The notes under the pieces were generated by a model. The model did not search any database. It had not been told where the DNA came from and saw nothing but the letters and a program-made list of their open reading frames with translations. A program made the position numbers and the translations under genes. A DNA stretch of 64,000 bases from Serinus canaria (Eukaryota; Chordata; Aves; Passeriformes; Fringillidae), in contig NC_066313.1 of NCBI RefSeq assembly GCF_022539315.1, forward strand, positions 68,451,934 through 68,515,933. Direction: 5' to 3'. Below are positions 38,614-49,410 of this stretch, one piece after another; position 1 is the first letter of the stretch; every line of letters begins with the position of its first letter.

Positions 38614-38956
38614 GAGGAAAGGGGAAAGGGGAAAGGGAAGGGAAAGGGAAGGAAGGGGAGGGAACGTGGAAAGTTGCCCTTTCCACGTTCCCCTTTTCCC
38701 TTTCCCTTTTCCCTTTTCCCTTTCCCTTTCCCTTCCGTTCCTTCCCTTTCCCTTCCCTTGCCCTTTCCCTTCCCTGCCATTCCCTTCCCTTCCCTTCCCG
38801 TCCCTTCCCCTTCCCTTCCCTTCCCTGCCCTTCCCTTCCCGTCCCTTCCCTTCCCTTCCCTTCCCTTCCTTCCCTTCCCTTCCGCTGTCCCTTCCCGTCC
38901 CGTCCCTTCCCTGTCCTTCCCTTCCCGTCCCTTCCGGCCCGTCACCCGTACCCGCT
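38614..38956. repeat. Polypurine/polypyrimidine pentanucleotide tract with strand switch
   Basis: From 38614 the plus strand is almost pure purine (imperfect GGGAA repeats). At the hairpin centred on 38676 it flips to almost pure pyrimidine (imperfect CCCTT repeats) until about 38956, with scattered G interruptions of the type cccgtccc. The minus strand of the long arm is therefore an imperfect (AAGGG)n array, dense in GGG runs that could form G-quadruplexes. The pyrimidine/purine asymmetry also suits triplex (H-DNA) structure. The long open frames across it (192, 132 and 111 codons on both strands) simply follow from a stop-free pentanucleotide repeat and give Pro-Phe-Ser-Leu or Lys-Gly-Arg-Glu repeats. 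They are not genes. Confidence 0.97.
38660..38692. other. Perfect 14-bp hairpin at the purine/pyrimidine switch
   Basis: gggaacgtggaaag (38660-38673) and ctttccacgttccc (38679-38692) are exact reverse complements around a 5-nt loop (38674-38678). The arms extend imperfectly outward into the purine run on the left and the pyrimidine run on the right, giving a long quasi-palindrome. Confidence 0.95.
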
Positions 38957-39156
38957 TTTGTATTAAGAAGTATACATCATGATTCCGATATTAGATATTG
39001 TAACTCAACAGCCTTCTGTGAGCCACTTGATGTAGCAGAAACAAAATATTGTGCCAATTTAAACTCCATATACCAGTTATGTAAAATACAATTATTTCTA
39101 ATTCTTCACAAAAACAAAGAAATGTTAATTTAAATTTATTTTATTTTTTCATTTAG
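38957..39156. other. Short unique spacer
   Basis: AT-rich DNA without recognised features. Confidence 0.5.
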
Positions 39157-39352
39157 AGTCATAGATAGATGGAGATGATCTAGTTGAGAGATTCACACAA
39201 ATCAGGGCAAACATAACAGCAACATCAGGTTGCTCAGCTCTTTTTCCACTCAACTTGTGCAAGTTTCCATTCAACTTTCCATGTGTCCTCAAGGCTGCAT
39301 GTTTCACAACTTCTCTGGACTACCAGTTCCAGTGTGTTCACCCCACTTTTCA
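39157..39352 (-). mobile_element. CR1 3' fragment, minus strand
   Basis: Read on the minus strand: actggtagtccagagaagtt, gtgaaacatgcagccttgag, ctagatcatctcc and a degenerate tail at 39157 (agtcatagatag on the plus strand). These match the CR1 block between the end of ORF2 and the 3' terminus (gcccagagaggttgtgga-type sequence, then the gatgatctcc motif). It is diverged and ends abruptly where the next LTR begins. Confidence 0.65.
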
Positions 39353-39960
39353 ATAGTTTTTGTCACTGTGCCACTCGATAAAGAAGGATGCAGGACATGT
39401 TTTACGGTGCAAAAAGAAAGGGTCAATCCCAATTTATTTCAGCATCTTTTTTTATAGGGTTTTTTAAGCACATCCCCTGTCTATCCCCAATTGGTCAGTA
39501 ACAGGCTGATACCCTGTATTTATTGGTCACTCAAACCCCCACTGTGTGCATGAAGGTAAAGTTGTTTGTGAGAGATAGTTTTCATTTTTCTATCTAATGA
39601 CGTTAAAACAGCTTATACAGATGGCTAGTGTTTTTTACAGTCCTGGAGTTCTTTCTCAGGGAAAACAGGTTGTTTTCCACAGTCTTAGAGCTCCTTCTCA
39701 GGGAAAACATGTTGTTTTCCACAGTCTTAGAGCTCTTTCTCAAGAAAAAAAAAAAGTTATGTTTCACGGCTGCAGAACTCTGTTCTTATGAAGAGCTGCC
39801 AGCTTTCTCATGGCTTCTGTCGGCTCGAGTCAGGATTCAGTTTGTAGGTCTTTGGCCTGCTGGTTCACTACCACAGTTTCCAATGGTTTTTCACTTACAT
39901 CTGTTCTAAACTTTCAGCACACCTTTTACCTGGTGCCTCTCATATTTTCAAGTGCATCTC
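39353..39960 (-). mobile_element. Probable ERV LTR, minus strand, with tandem repeats in U3
   Basis: The minus strand has a TATA-like run TATAAAAAAA (39456-39447) closely followed by AATAAA (39438-39433). In some avian retroviral LTRs the polyadenylation signal similarly lies upstream of the transcript start. The region upstream on that strand, where U3 enhancers sit, carries a 42-bp tandem repeat (39637-39765). The sequence is not CR1 and is bounded on the left by a CR1 fragment. The right end is not resolved and may be as early as about 39830. No internal viral genes are seen. The 93-codon plus-strand frame through it only reflects the repeat, whose period is a multiple of three. Confidence 0.55.
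39637..39786. repeat. 42-bp tandem repeat, three copies plus a degenerate fourth
   Basis: Copies begin with acagtc at 39637, 39679 and 39721, exactly 42 bp apart. Each contains agctc(c/t)ttctca and gggaaaaca(g/t)gttg. Copy 3 has an A-run expansion, and a degenerate partial fourth copy starts near 39766 (acggctgcagaactctgttc). Such arrays are common in LTR U3 regions. Confidence 0.92.
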
Positions 39961-40424
39961 AGAGAGATATTTAGCTCAATTTAGCTCCATCTTCTCTGTA
40001 GGTATCCTCCAGTTAGCTGAAGACTATGATTAGGGCCCCCATAGTATTTTCTTAAGCCTGAATAAATCCATTTATCTGAACCACTCTTTGAATACCAAGT
40101 GCTCCACCCTTTAAAGGGTGACAGTAGCCCCCCACTGAATTTATTACATTTTGTCAATGTTTTTACTGTAAAGCACCAAATAGCACACAATACTTCAAAC
40201 AATCCCAGATGCACTGCTTGCAGGGGGAAAAAACCCTTTCCTCTTCTTGGATAATTGTTTCTGATATGGCTAAAACCACTGCAATAGCAGGCATTTAGTC
40301 ATTATCATCTCACAAACACTGCTGATTCATCTTCAGCTTTCTGTCTGCCAGGACTTTAAGACAATTTTCTGCAAGCTGCTTCCTATACTGTAATGTGTAT
40401 GGGGTAATGTGCATGGGGGTTACT
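39961..40424. other. Moderately GC-rich DNA of unknown origin
   Basis: Lies between the LTR and a CR1 fragment. It is probably repeat-derived in part, but no family is recognised. Confidence 0.4.
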
Positions 40425-40545
40425 CTGTCCGTGGTACAGGATTTTCCATTTGCTTTATTGAACCTCATGAAGTTTCTGCCAGGCCATTACTCCAGATTTT
40501 CCATGCCAGCCCTGTCCTCCCATGTATCAACTGTTCTGCTAACTT
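40425..40545 (-). mobile_element. CR1-like fragment, minus strand
   Basis: The plus strand aggattttccatttgcttta, ttgaacctcatgaagtttct, gccaggccattactccag and cccatgtatcaactg follow the order of a familiar antisense CR1 block (cttgttgaacctcatcaggt, then ctctccagcctgtcc, then gtatcagc...ctcctccc). It is short and diverged, with no tail. Confidence 0.6.
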
Positions 40546-42034
40546 AGTATTTTCATGCTATCTTGTTAGTGTTTCTCATATTCTGTCACTAGATACTGGG
40601 ACCTGGGGGACATGAGAAGAAATATTATCAGTTAAAATAGAAGAAAGGAAAACCTGAAGCACCTCAGTCATTGCTATGTCCTCTTTGTCCTCTTCTGTCC
40701 ATTTCCATTTTTTTTTCCACCCACCCTTTTCTTTTGTTGCTGCCTATTCACTTGCAGCCCTGCACCTCATTTTTCATATTTAACAATGGAAATGAAAACT
40801 AGCCATATACAGCTACAGGTTAGTCCTTAAAGGTTGTCTCGCCCATATCTAGTTTTAAATGGTATTGAATGATCACAACTGAGCTTTTCAGACAGATCAG
40901 GAATTTCATCTGTCTAAAGCCATCTGAATGGGAAATCCAAAAATATATGTAATATTCACTAAAAAGCCATACCAAACTTGCAAAGTAAAATTGTGCAGGA
41001 TACTATATTTCGCAACAGGGAACATATGCAAAGTACAAGGACAGCAGAGATGCTTTCATGTGCAAATTAAGCTTTTCTCCTCTACTGTAGCACACAGGAT
41101 TATTTGTTAGAAAGAGGAACTTGAAATCCTTTCATGTAGTTGATACTGGGAACTAGCACTTATGGTTATGGTTTTTGGTGTTTCTTAGGTATAGAGGTCA
41201 AGGTGATCAGGTTTGTGAGTTTCAATTTTCCAGTATAGCTATACTGCAGAAAAAAACCCCTGAAAACAACCAAACAAAAAAAGCATAAAAAGTAAAATAA
41301 ACAAAGAAGCAAAGGAACAAAACAAAACAAAGAACTCCCTTAGGTTATTGGACCAAAGCCTGGATACTCTTTTATGTATTGTAGTTACAGGCAATTATTT
41401 CAGAAGTAAAGGTCAATCTTACTCTTTTCTCTTCTTACTCATCTTGTTTCATATTTTCCTAATTTTCAGCAGGATATTTGGAAGGAAATAAATTCAAGCA
41501 GGCTGACATTTTGCAGAAGATATTTTGTTTGTCTTTTAATGGTATTAGTATTTATAGGCTGTCTTAAAAATTATGCTTTTGTGTCAAAGCAAGATTTAAT
41601 GTTCCTATTCTGGAAAGAATGCAGCTCAAAACAATTAAACACACAGTTTTCATAAAAATGTTCAATTTTCCTAAATAGTGATGTTTTTAATTGTAAGAAT
41701 TATTGCTGTCATTAAAAGTTAGGTAAATAATAAATGTTTATTTCAAATTAAAATAAAGATTCACTTCAAGTTTATACTCTACATCATTGTTGCTAATAGA
41801 AAATTTGCTATTGACTTCACTAAGCTTTGTCTCAAGCCTCATTAAACACAATAGGTAATGCAGTGGTGGTTAATAACAATGCCTTAAATTAACAAAGATG
41901 TGTAGCCAATCTTTGTTAGGCATGAAGAGCTGCTTTGTACAGAACACAAACTGAGGTATAATAACAACAAAAATGATAATTAAAATGAAGTGGAGGCCCT
42001 GAGGAGAAAATGAAATGAGAAAATATGACACTAC
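40546..42034. other. AT-rich unique DNA, no gene seen
   Basis: No gene or repeat recognised. An A-rich low-complexity patch lies at about 41250-41335. Confidence 0.5.
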
Positions 42035-42207
42035 CTTGTTCCTTTCTGGGATGCTTCCACGTTGATAATAGACAATGTGCAGCCAGAAGAAATAGAGTTT
42101 CTGAGATAGTCCAGACTGCAGAGATAGCCCAGCAAAGATTATGACCCACATTAGAGGGAAATATTCATCCAGGAAGTAAACAGGGTGAAGAGAAACTATA
42201 CAGCACT
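42035..42207 (-). other. Candidate lone coding exon, minus strand
   Basis: On the minus strand a good acceptor (tgtgttttccattgcag, ending at 42208) is followed by 173 bp and then a donor-like AACAAG|GTAGTG with exon end at 42035. One frame is open through the whole stretch and well beyond (123 codons, 42241-41870). The implied exon enters in phase 1 and leaves in phase 0, with 57 full codons. The peptide is hydrophobic in its middle (around LMWVIIFAGL), resembling a membrane helix, and ends YYQRGSIPERNK. I recognise no family. The donor is weak at position +5 and no partner exon was found, so it could be a non-coding transcript exon, an exon of a large unseen gene, or chance. Confidence 0.35.
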
Positions 42208-43559
42208 CTGCAATGGAAAACACAGTGATATGTTTATCCAAATGTTCTTAGAAGAAGAAAAACACCAGTGATTATCATGAACAATGGAAAACAGCTGGAT
42301 ACAATTTTGACAAGAGTATAAATATGTCATCTGTAAAGAGAGAGCATAGTTTTGAGAACATTAATTTATGGGCTTCATCACAATAGACTTAGGAAAAGTC
42401 AAAGTACAATGTACATGTGGTAATGGCTGGAAATTTGGTAAAATCAAAAAGCTTATGCAGGTGTGTGTAGCAAACAAAATCTAAAAACTGTTACATTCAA
42501 ATTAAAAAGACACATCTCCTTAAATCCACAGTAGCGGATTTTACTGATTTTTGCTTCTGTACAAGGCAGGTGGATGTCTTCTTTTGGGGTTTTGCTATAT
42601 AATAGAAGAGAAATTGCCAAAAAAATTTACATTTAAAGTCATTTGTAGAGGATATTCAACTGCATATAGAATTGTAAAATAATAAAAAAAGCTTAAGTAG
42701 ACATCATAAATTAGTGCTGAACTATGGAGGATTTCCCAGCAACAGATTATATTCAATCAGATGCATTCATGAAAAAATCCAAGAATACATTCTAACAATC
42801 TTATTCAGGATGCCTAAAATACATTACTACCAATAGTGTTAATGAAGATTCAGGTTTTTACAGCTTTGCACATAGGTCAAAACCTGGAAATTTGCTTTAA
42901 ATTATCATTTAAATTTAGCACAATTTTCAACCCCCGAAATAAAGGGAGAATATTCCAAACCATTGTTTTCCTGTACTTTGGTTTTATACAATTCTTTATT
43001 TTTAAAACACTTAAGGACATTGCAACTATTCCTGAAAAAAAATCATGAGAAATTGAGTGATGAAGATTCTGATAAGACAGTATATTTCAAGTATTACTAT
43101 AAATTCCTTAAGCCATTTAAGAACCTCAGGAATTATTTAGCTGAAAGCATTTGTAGTCTGACTTAAATCAGCAAGGTGAATTCTACAGATTTACTATTGA
43201 GAAGGGACATATTTCATATAACATAGGAAGCATCATTGCTCTATCTTCAAAGTACTTCATACTTTCTGCATTGTAAATGAACCTAAGAAATGCAGGAATT
43301 GAAATAGTATCTTAAGTAAAAAGCAGGTATTCTACCTAAATTTCATTTTACTTGATTTTATTATCTTTAAGGATCTAAGGAAAAGTAACTTTAGTTTCTC
43401 TTATATTCAGTACACAGAGATAGCCAGAAAGGACAGGAGTAGTTACATGACTGCTACTACAAGCGAAAAACAGATAATGAATTAATAGCTCTCAGAGCTA
43501 TTACTGAGTTACTGCATTATCTGATCATTTCATGAGTAAAACACCTCACTAATCAATCA
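42208..43559. other. AT-rich unique DNA, no gene seen
   Basis: No gene or interspersed repeat recognised. Confidence 0.5.
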
Positions 43560-44458
43560 GGCCTGATAAACACATCATGCAATGGGTGAGCAACTGGCTC
43601 ATGGGTCAGACTTAAAGGGTTATAGTGAATGGAGTGACCTCAGACTGGTGAGCTGTCACCAGTGGGGCTCCACAGGGCTACATCCTCAGGCCTCTGCTCT
43701 TCAACACCTTCATAAATGACTTGGGTGCAGGACTAGAAGGAATACTAAGCAAGGTCACGGATGATGCAAAGCTGGGAGGAGTTGTTGACTCCCTCAAAGG
43801 CAGAGAGGACCTGCAGAGAGACCTTGACAGATTAGAGGGGCTGACTGTGTCCAGCAGTGCATCAGGCACAGCATTGCCAGCCAAGGGAGAAGCTTTTCCT
43901 GCTCTGCTCTGCACTGGGGCAGCCTCACCTCGAGTGATGGGGACAGTTTTGTGCACCACAATGTAAGAAAGATGTTAAATTATTAGAGTGTGTCCAAAGG
44001 AGGGCAACAAGGGTAGTGAAGGGCCTTGAAGGGAAGCTGTATAATGAGCAGCTGAGGTCACTTGGTCTGTGAGAAGGGGCCTGGAGAAGAGGAGACTGAA
44101 GAAGAGACTGAAGAGGAGACTTCATCACAAGCTGCAGCTTCCTCATGAGGGAAAGAGGAGAGGCAGACACTCTGCAGTGACCAATGACAGGACTGGAGGA
44201 AATGGCCTGGAGTTGTGTCAGCGAAGGTTTAGGTTAAATGTTAAAAAAAGGTTCTTTAGTCAGAGAGTGGTTGGACATTGGAACAGGCTCCCCAGGGCGG
44301 TGTCAGCAGCACCAAGCTGACAGAAGTGAAGAAGAATTTGGACAATACTCTAGGGTACATGGCATGACTCTTGGGGCCGGTCCTGGGCAGGACCAGGAGT
44401 TAGACTTGGTGATCTTCATCCCTTTCAAGTCAGCATTCTGTGATTCTATGATTCTGTG
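43560..44458 (+). mobile_element. CR1-J-like LINE, plus strand, with internal deletion
   Basis: It begins within the reverse transcriptase region (gggtgagcaactggctcatg) and ends at the CR1 tail attctgtgattctatgattc at 44458. The frame 43721-43966 gives SKVTDDAKLGG, where the catalytic D-D pair is kept (43760-43765) but the preceding F-A is changed. It then gives REDLQRDLDRLEG. Right after this, near 43850, the sequence jumps to a later block (gcatcaggcacagcattgcc), so roughly 200 bp of the usual element is missing. Further landmarks are ggagggcaacaagggtag, aggagactgaagaagagac, ggacattggaacaggctccc and gacttggtgatcttc. A second small duplication of gaagagactga lies near 44095. It is 5'-truncated and inactive. 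Confidence 0.92.
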
Positions 44459-47400
44459 AAATAAGCAACTGTGTATATGTGTATACACAGGATTAGAAAA
44501 TTAAAATTTGCTCTAAAGTGAGTGTTTAGAATATTGACAAATGAGGCATATCTAAAATTTTCAAAAACCAAACAATTCTTCAGTGAACCTACAGGCGGCA
44601 GACTTCATGCAAGTGGTCAGCTCTTACCAATTATTCTTCACCAATGTTACATGCAAAAAACTGACAAGTCTAGCTATAATAGCAAAATTTAGCAGTGAGT
44701 ACATAGAACCACACCAGAAGATCAACATTGAGGGCTACTGACTATGACAGTCCTCAGGAGCAGAGTTTTGTCATGATCCCGTTTGAGACCCCTTTGTTAA
44801 GACAAGTCAGTTTAAAAAATGTGAGCTTATTTTGTTACTTCTCCACTTTTGCTCAGCCATTTATCTCTAGGCTATTTCCCAGAGAGGATATCTAATTTGC
44901 TGCCAGTGATGTTTTTTTTGGTATTGCTTTTTGAAGTGTGCTTCTTCTGTGCTCAGTAGGAATTCTACATATTCCAAATCCTAATCTCAAAGCAAGATTT
45001 ATGCTTTCCCTGTTCTTTGCTCTTCTTGCAATTCCTCCTGCTTTATATATATTCCCATGCTTCATAAGTGAAACTACATGGTTTTTATTTGCCTTTTTGA
45101 AGGTAAAATTACTCACATATTTATGTAAAATGCTTCTGCATTGTTTATGGCTATGCCATTTCAGTATAACAAAATATTTAAACGCTCTTTTTCTCAACAC
45201 CATTTTAGCAAGTTTGCATTTGATTTCAATTACCTGCTGATTAATAGGCATTAAATTTATAAGGCCTGGATTTTGTCTATGTACTGAGTGCTTCCAATTT
45301 TCATCTCAGTAGAACAAGGCTATCTAAATGAGTTATAGTCTTATAAGCATGCACTTCTTTCATAGAGTTTCCTAATTCTTTCCTAATATTTCTGCAATTT
45401 AGTAGTTTTACAAGGCTTTGCTGACCATTTATACATGTATATATGTTTCTATGTTATAAAATCAATCAAAAATATAATACCTATACTGTTAATTAAAACT
45501 TGACATATCCAAGGGTGACACTACCAGTCATTGCAACTTCTCATACATTTTTCTATCCTTTGTGGTTTTGTGTCTTCTAACAGAGTGCATGTACATGAAA
45601 TACAGTTTTATCAAGGTTGCAAATCTCATAGCAGCCAAATTTGCAGTTCTCAGAGCTTGCTATTAAACACTACTTCCCTAATCATCCTTGTTCATTTCTG
45701 GATGGAACACCAAGTATAACATTTTATGATTTTATGTTTCTGTGATTCTAATTGCAGATTCTCTTTTCTCTCTCTTCTGTCACAGGGTTGAATCATAGAA
45801 TCTAATGAGATTTTCTAATCTACACTTTGCTATTCCTCTTATTTCTTTGCCATGTTCATAGGCATGTCCATACTTGCAATTCATAACTCTCCAGTCCTGG
45901 TGTGTATTATTAAATTCCCACTACATTAAACACTGTCTTGAAAAACCTCTTTTAAACCTGTTGTGATTTCTGTTACGACAACTTATCGCCATACATCTGC
46001 TCCATCTGCACTTATCAACACTTCCATAACTATCCTCTTCTCAGGTTTAATGTATAAAGATAAGCCTCAATGTGTATAAAAAATAAAGTATGAAGCTATT
46101 TTATTCTTCTATATGTAACAACAAATACGGAATTCAAAGCATATCAAACAAGGAGCAGAAGAGCAAGACTAACAGTCTTCAAGCATCATACAACTTGTTT
46201 AAGCTAGGATCAATAAGAGTAGCCATGATGAGGGCCTTTTGAGTCATCTGGAAGAAACCTAATTAAGGCTTGACTTTAATTAAGCAATCCCTTAGTAACA
46301 AGAGTGTACTCAATTACATACTTATGTGTTTTTCTAAGCTTCACAGTACTAGTGTACATGTGCTTGTCAGAGTAGACAAGGATATTTTAAACCCAAAAGA
46401 CATCAGAAAATGTCAGCTTTTTTGTGAATCATACTTTTGTATACCGAGAATAAAACAATTCTGATGAAACAGTAATTGCAAAATTACCCCACTGGAACAG
46501 ATTAAAGCAGCCTAGCAAATACCAGCGAAGGACAAAAAATGGGCATGAGTGAGAATATTTTGGAGCGTGTTTCTTCTTCCATAGTCATCATCAGCTAAGT
46601 TCTTGACTCCAGCACAGGAGGGTGGTAGTTGCATCCCCCACCACACCCAGAAAAACCAAAACACAACCAAAAACCATTTGTGTCTCCAGGCTCTGGCCAC
46701 AGTCTAGTTGTGTGTTGCAGCCAGTGTCAGTCATGTCAGCCCACAGGGAGGGGGAGAAAATCTGCTCCAACCAGCCCTAGCCAGTCAAGGCTGCCCTGCC
46801 GTCCCATCCCAAAGGAGACCTGACCTATCCTGCCCCATCCTGGAGTGGATGGGGGTATGTGGTTCTTTTAAGAATTCTTCAAAAGCAGCATATTTAAATT
46901 TCTGCTGGTCATGCTTTGTCCTTTGACATTTTCTTAAACTTCCCTTTTCAATTGTCTGGAGGTCCTAATACTTTTGCTAAACACTTCACTTCTAAAAATT
47001 AAAAAAAAAAAAAAAAAAAAAAGGAGATGGGAAGATGATGAAATCTATTTCCCAATACACATTATCTTGAAAATATTAGTACATTTGCGGTAAATTCCAG
47101 TATACATAAAATAGAACCAGAACTTCAAATGTGTGCGGGAGTTTTACAATTAAAACACCAAAACATTTAACAAATCCTCTATCTCTGAAATTCGTACTGT
47201 CTGTAGATCTTCTGACTTCATGAAGCAATTTATTGCTGAAGGAAGTGAACATTTTATTCTCTGAAGTCTTGCAAGATGAATTAGTGGTCTCATTACTGAA
47301 GTAAACATCTTGAAGAATCACTAAGACCAACTAACTAGTATTGGTCCAAAGATGAATTTTGCTTCTCCTGGAGATTCTTTTGATAATTATGCAATTTCAA

Positions 47401-47967
47401 TGCCTAGAAGAGCCAATACAGTTTCTATATATTTGTTTTTGTCATAAAATCCCTCTTCTAAACCATATCATTGGAGTCCTTATGAATATGCATAAGGAGT
47501 TAATGGGAAACCCTACTGATTAAGAAATTTTAATTTTAGACTTGGATAAACTTCCCTTATTTTCAAATGGATATGATCAGTTAATAGCAAATTAATTCAC
47601 TGAATGAATTTTCCAACTAGGGTCTTTTTTTAAGGATGCAGAAAAAAAACCTTTCAGATTTGTCTCTCAAAATATATGAAAAGGTCTGCCAGTGTTTATG
47701 TTAGAAGACAGCTCTTACAAAACAGGTTTTTAGAAGACAATTTCTTCTTTCCTAAACTCAGAGCTTGATTTTTGTGCTAAGTTAAAATACTGTGTCCGTA
47801 TCATTGTTGGAAACTTCACATCCACTTTGAAAATGTCTTGAAGAAATATTATGTTCAATTACTGCAGTAGTCGGTAGTTTATAAATAGACATTGTGCGAT
47901 TTTAAAGACAAACTGATAAGACTTTAATGAAAGCTATTCATCTCTGCCAGAAGTAACACAGAATTTA
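44459..47967. other. AT-rich DNA, no gene seen; A22 run and GC-richer patch
   Basis: No gene recognised. Frames open on both strands at 44892-45251 (119 codons minus, 100 codons plus) have no splice support. A possible very old CR1 tail (aatcatagaatc at 45792) is too short to call. A GC-richer patch at 46620-46850 of unknown origin is followed, after AT-rich DNA, by A22 at 47001-47022. This could be a retrotransposed tail, but no source or duplication is seen. Confidence 0.45.
47478..47497. promoter_or_regulatory. 20-bp near-palindrome resembling a POU (MORE-like) site
   Basis: ccttatg and cataagg (47478-47484 and 47491-47497) are perfect inverted arms. The centre atgaatatgcat (47482-47493) differs in one base from the palindromic Oct-factor element atgcatatgcat. 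Function is unproven. Confidence 0.3.
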
Positions 47968-48215
47968 ATCACAGAATCACAGAATGGCTGAGGTTAGAAG
48001 GAATTTCCAACAGAGAATCCACAACATCCCTGGGCAACTTGTTCTGTTTTTCAGTCACCCTCACTGTATAAAAGAAGTTTTTCCTGATGCTCAGAGGGAA
48101 CATCCTTTACTACAGTTTGTGCACACTTCTGGTCCTGTCACCGCACAGAACAGAAAATGATATGGCTGCCTCTTCCTCTCTGCTGCTTACCTATCCCCAC
48201 CCCGCACTTTAGTAT
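47968..48215 (-). mobile_element. CR1 3' end, minus strand
   Basis: The plus strand starts aatcacagaatcacagaatg and continues gaggttagaaggaatttcca, catccctgggcaacttgttc, tttcagtcaccctcactg, aaaagaagtttttcctgatg and acttctggtcctgtcacc. These are the antisense landmarks of a CR1 3' UTR and ORF2 C-terminus in order. It is diverged, 5'-truncated, and fades near 48215. No open frame remains. Confidence 0.88.
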
Positions 48216-48629
48216 TTTAATTGCGAGATATTTAGGTTAGTTAAAAAATTATAAATAATATTTATTCTTTTTGGTACAATTGAGAGCTTTCTTTTTCTAA
48301 TTGCTTTTATTAACCATGACTCTCAGTAATTACACATGAACACACACTAACATGCAGCCACATAAATTCTTATTGTCCTTCCACTGACTTCTTTTTTCTT
48401 TCTTTTCTCTATTAGTTGCACAGGATTGCATATAACAGTTTGATTTTTCCAATTTTTCCAGAGATTCAGAGATAACCACCCTGTTAGGTGGAACATTTCT
48501 GGAAGTTTTCAGGGAACCTTGCTGCTTCTGTTAGTTGCTTTTTGATTGGCAAGTTAATGATTTCAAACTGATAAATTTGCTACTGATAATATATGGGTCC
48601 ACTCCTTGGTGGATTAAATCAAATGAGTA
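48216..48629. other. AT-rich unique DNA
   Basis: Nothing recognised. Confidence 0.5.
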
Positions 48630-49410
48630 GTAGATGTCCCTCAACATCAAGCATTCAGTGGTCCTGACATACCATTATACTGACCATGGGATTCAGGGAG
48701 GGTATTGGCCCGTGACTGCAGATCAGAATGGTGTTGCTCTTAGGAGTCATACCCTGCTCAACATACTGAGTCTTCAGGTGCTGGATAAAATAGGTATTTT
48801 TTCCTGTAATATTGTGAGGATAAACAAGATATCAGGAAAGGCAAGGAGCACAGTCACAGGATACAATGAGGGTAGCTGCCGTCAGACCCATTCACACCCA
48901 TTGTTCAGTAGCTGGCTCTGTGGGCACAAATTCAGTATGGCCCTCTCTAGATTCAGAGAGCTATGGCTTGTCCAAACTCCTGACCTAGGTGTCAGACCCC
49001 TCTCACTCTGGTGTCTGACACTGCAGGCAACCAACCCTCACACACACGGGTCTCACCTGCTCCTGGCAGCTGTGCATGTGTATGTGTACTTGCAGTGCAC
49101 ACACACAGGGTTAGAGAGTGAGAACACACAGAGTTAGAAGTTTTAAAAAGAAAATATAAGAAGACAGGACAGTGATAAGGAGCAGGGCTCTGCCAGAGAA
49201 GTGCTTTGTTTGCATGCAGCCAGTCCCTTTATACCTTCTTCTGTCTCTTTGCCTACTCTCTTTGTTCCTTCCTGCTTCCCCTTCCTCTGCATTTCCCTTC
49301 AGGGGTTTGTACAGCTCTATTAATCCTACCCCTTTCCAGCCTGGGGTAGCCCTGGTTAACAGTCCTATCAATTAAGGCAGTGCAACAGCTGTGGTCATCA
49401 ATAAAACTGT
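48630..49410 (+). mobile_element. GC-richer island, possible LTR-type repeat
   Basis: This island contains the longest open frame outside the microsatellite (167 codons, 48634-49137 plus), a run of cacaca/tgtgtg motifs, tttatacc at 49228-49235 and AATAAA at 49400-49405 soon after a G/C-rich end. TATA-like and polyadenylation signals in that order suggest a plus-strand LTR, but no family, TG...CA ends or duplication were established. The translated frame shows no domain or splice context that I recognise, and is best viewed as compositional. Confidence 0.35.

Noticed and set aside
38555..39133. The longest open frame in the window (192 codons, plus) and its overlapping frames on both strands
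   Set aside because: They run through the CCCTT/AAGGG tract. A stop-free 5-bp repeat keeps all frames open and gives a low-complexity Pro/Phe/Ser/Leu product, so this is not evidence of a gene.
44892..45251. Frames of 119 (minus) and 100 (plus) codons on opposite strands of the same DNA
   Set aside because: Both strands are open, there is no family resemblance and no splice signals were seen. They look like chance frames.
45780..45830. aatcatagaatc as a CR1 3' tail
   Set aside because: Only about 12 bp match. The following sequence does not follow the CR1 order.
46620..47022. Processed retrocopy ending in A22
   Set aside because: No recognisable source gene, no polyadenylation signal before the A run and no target-site duplication.
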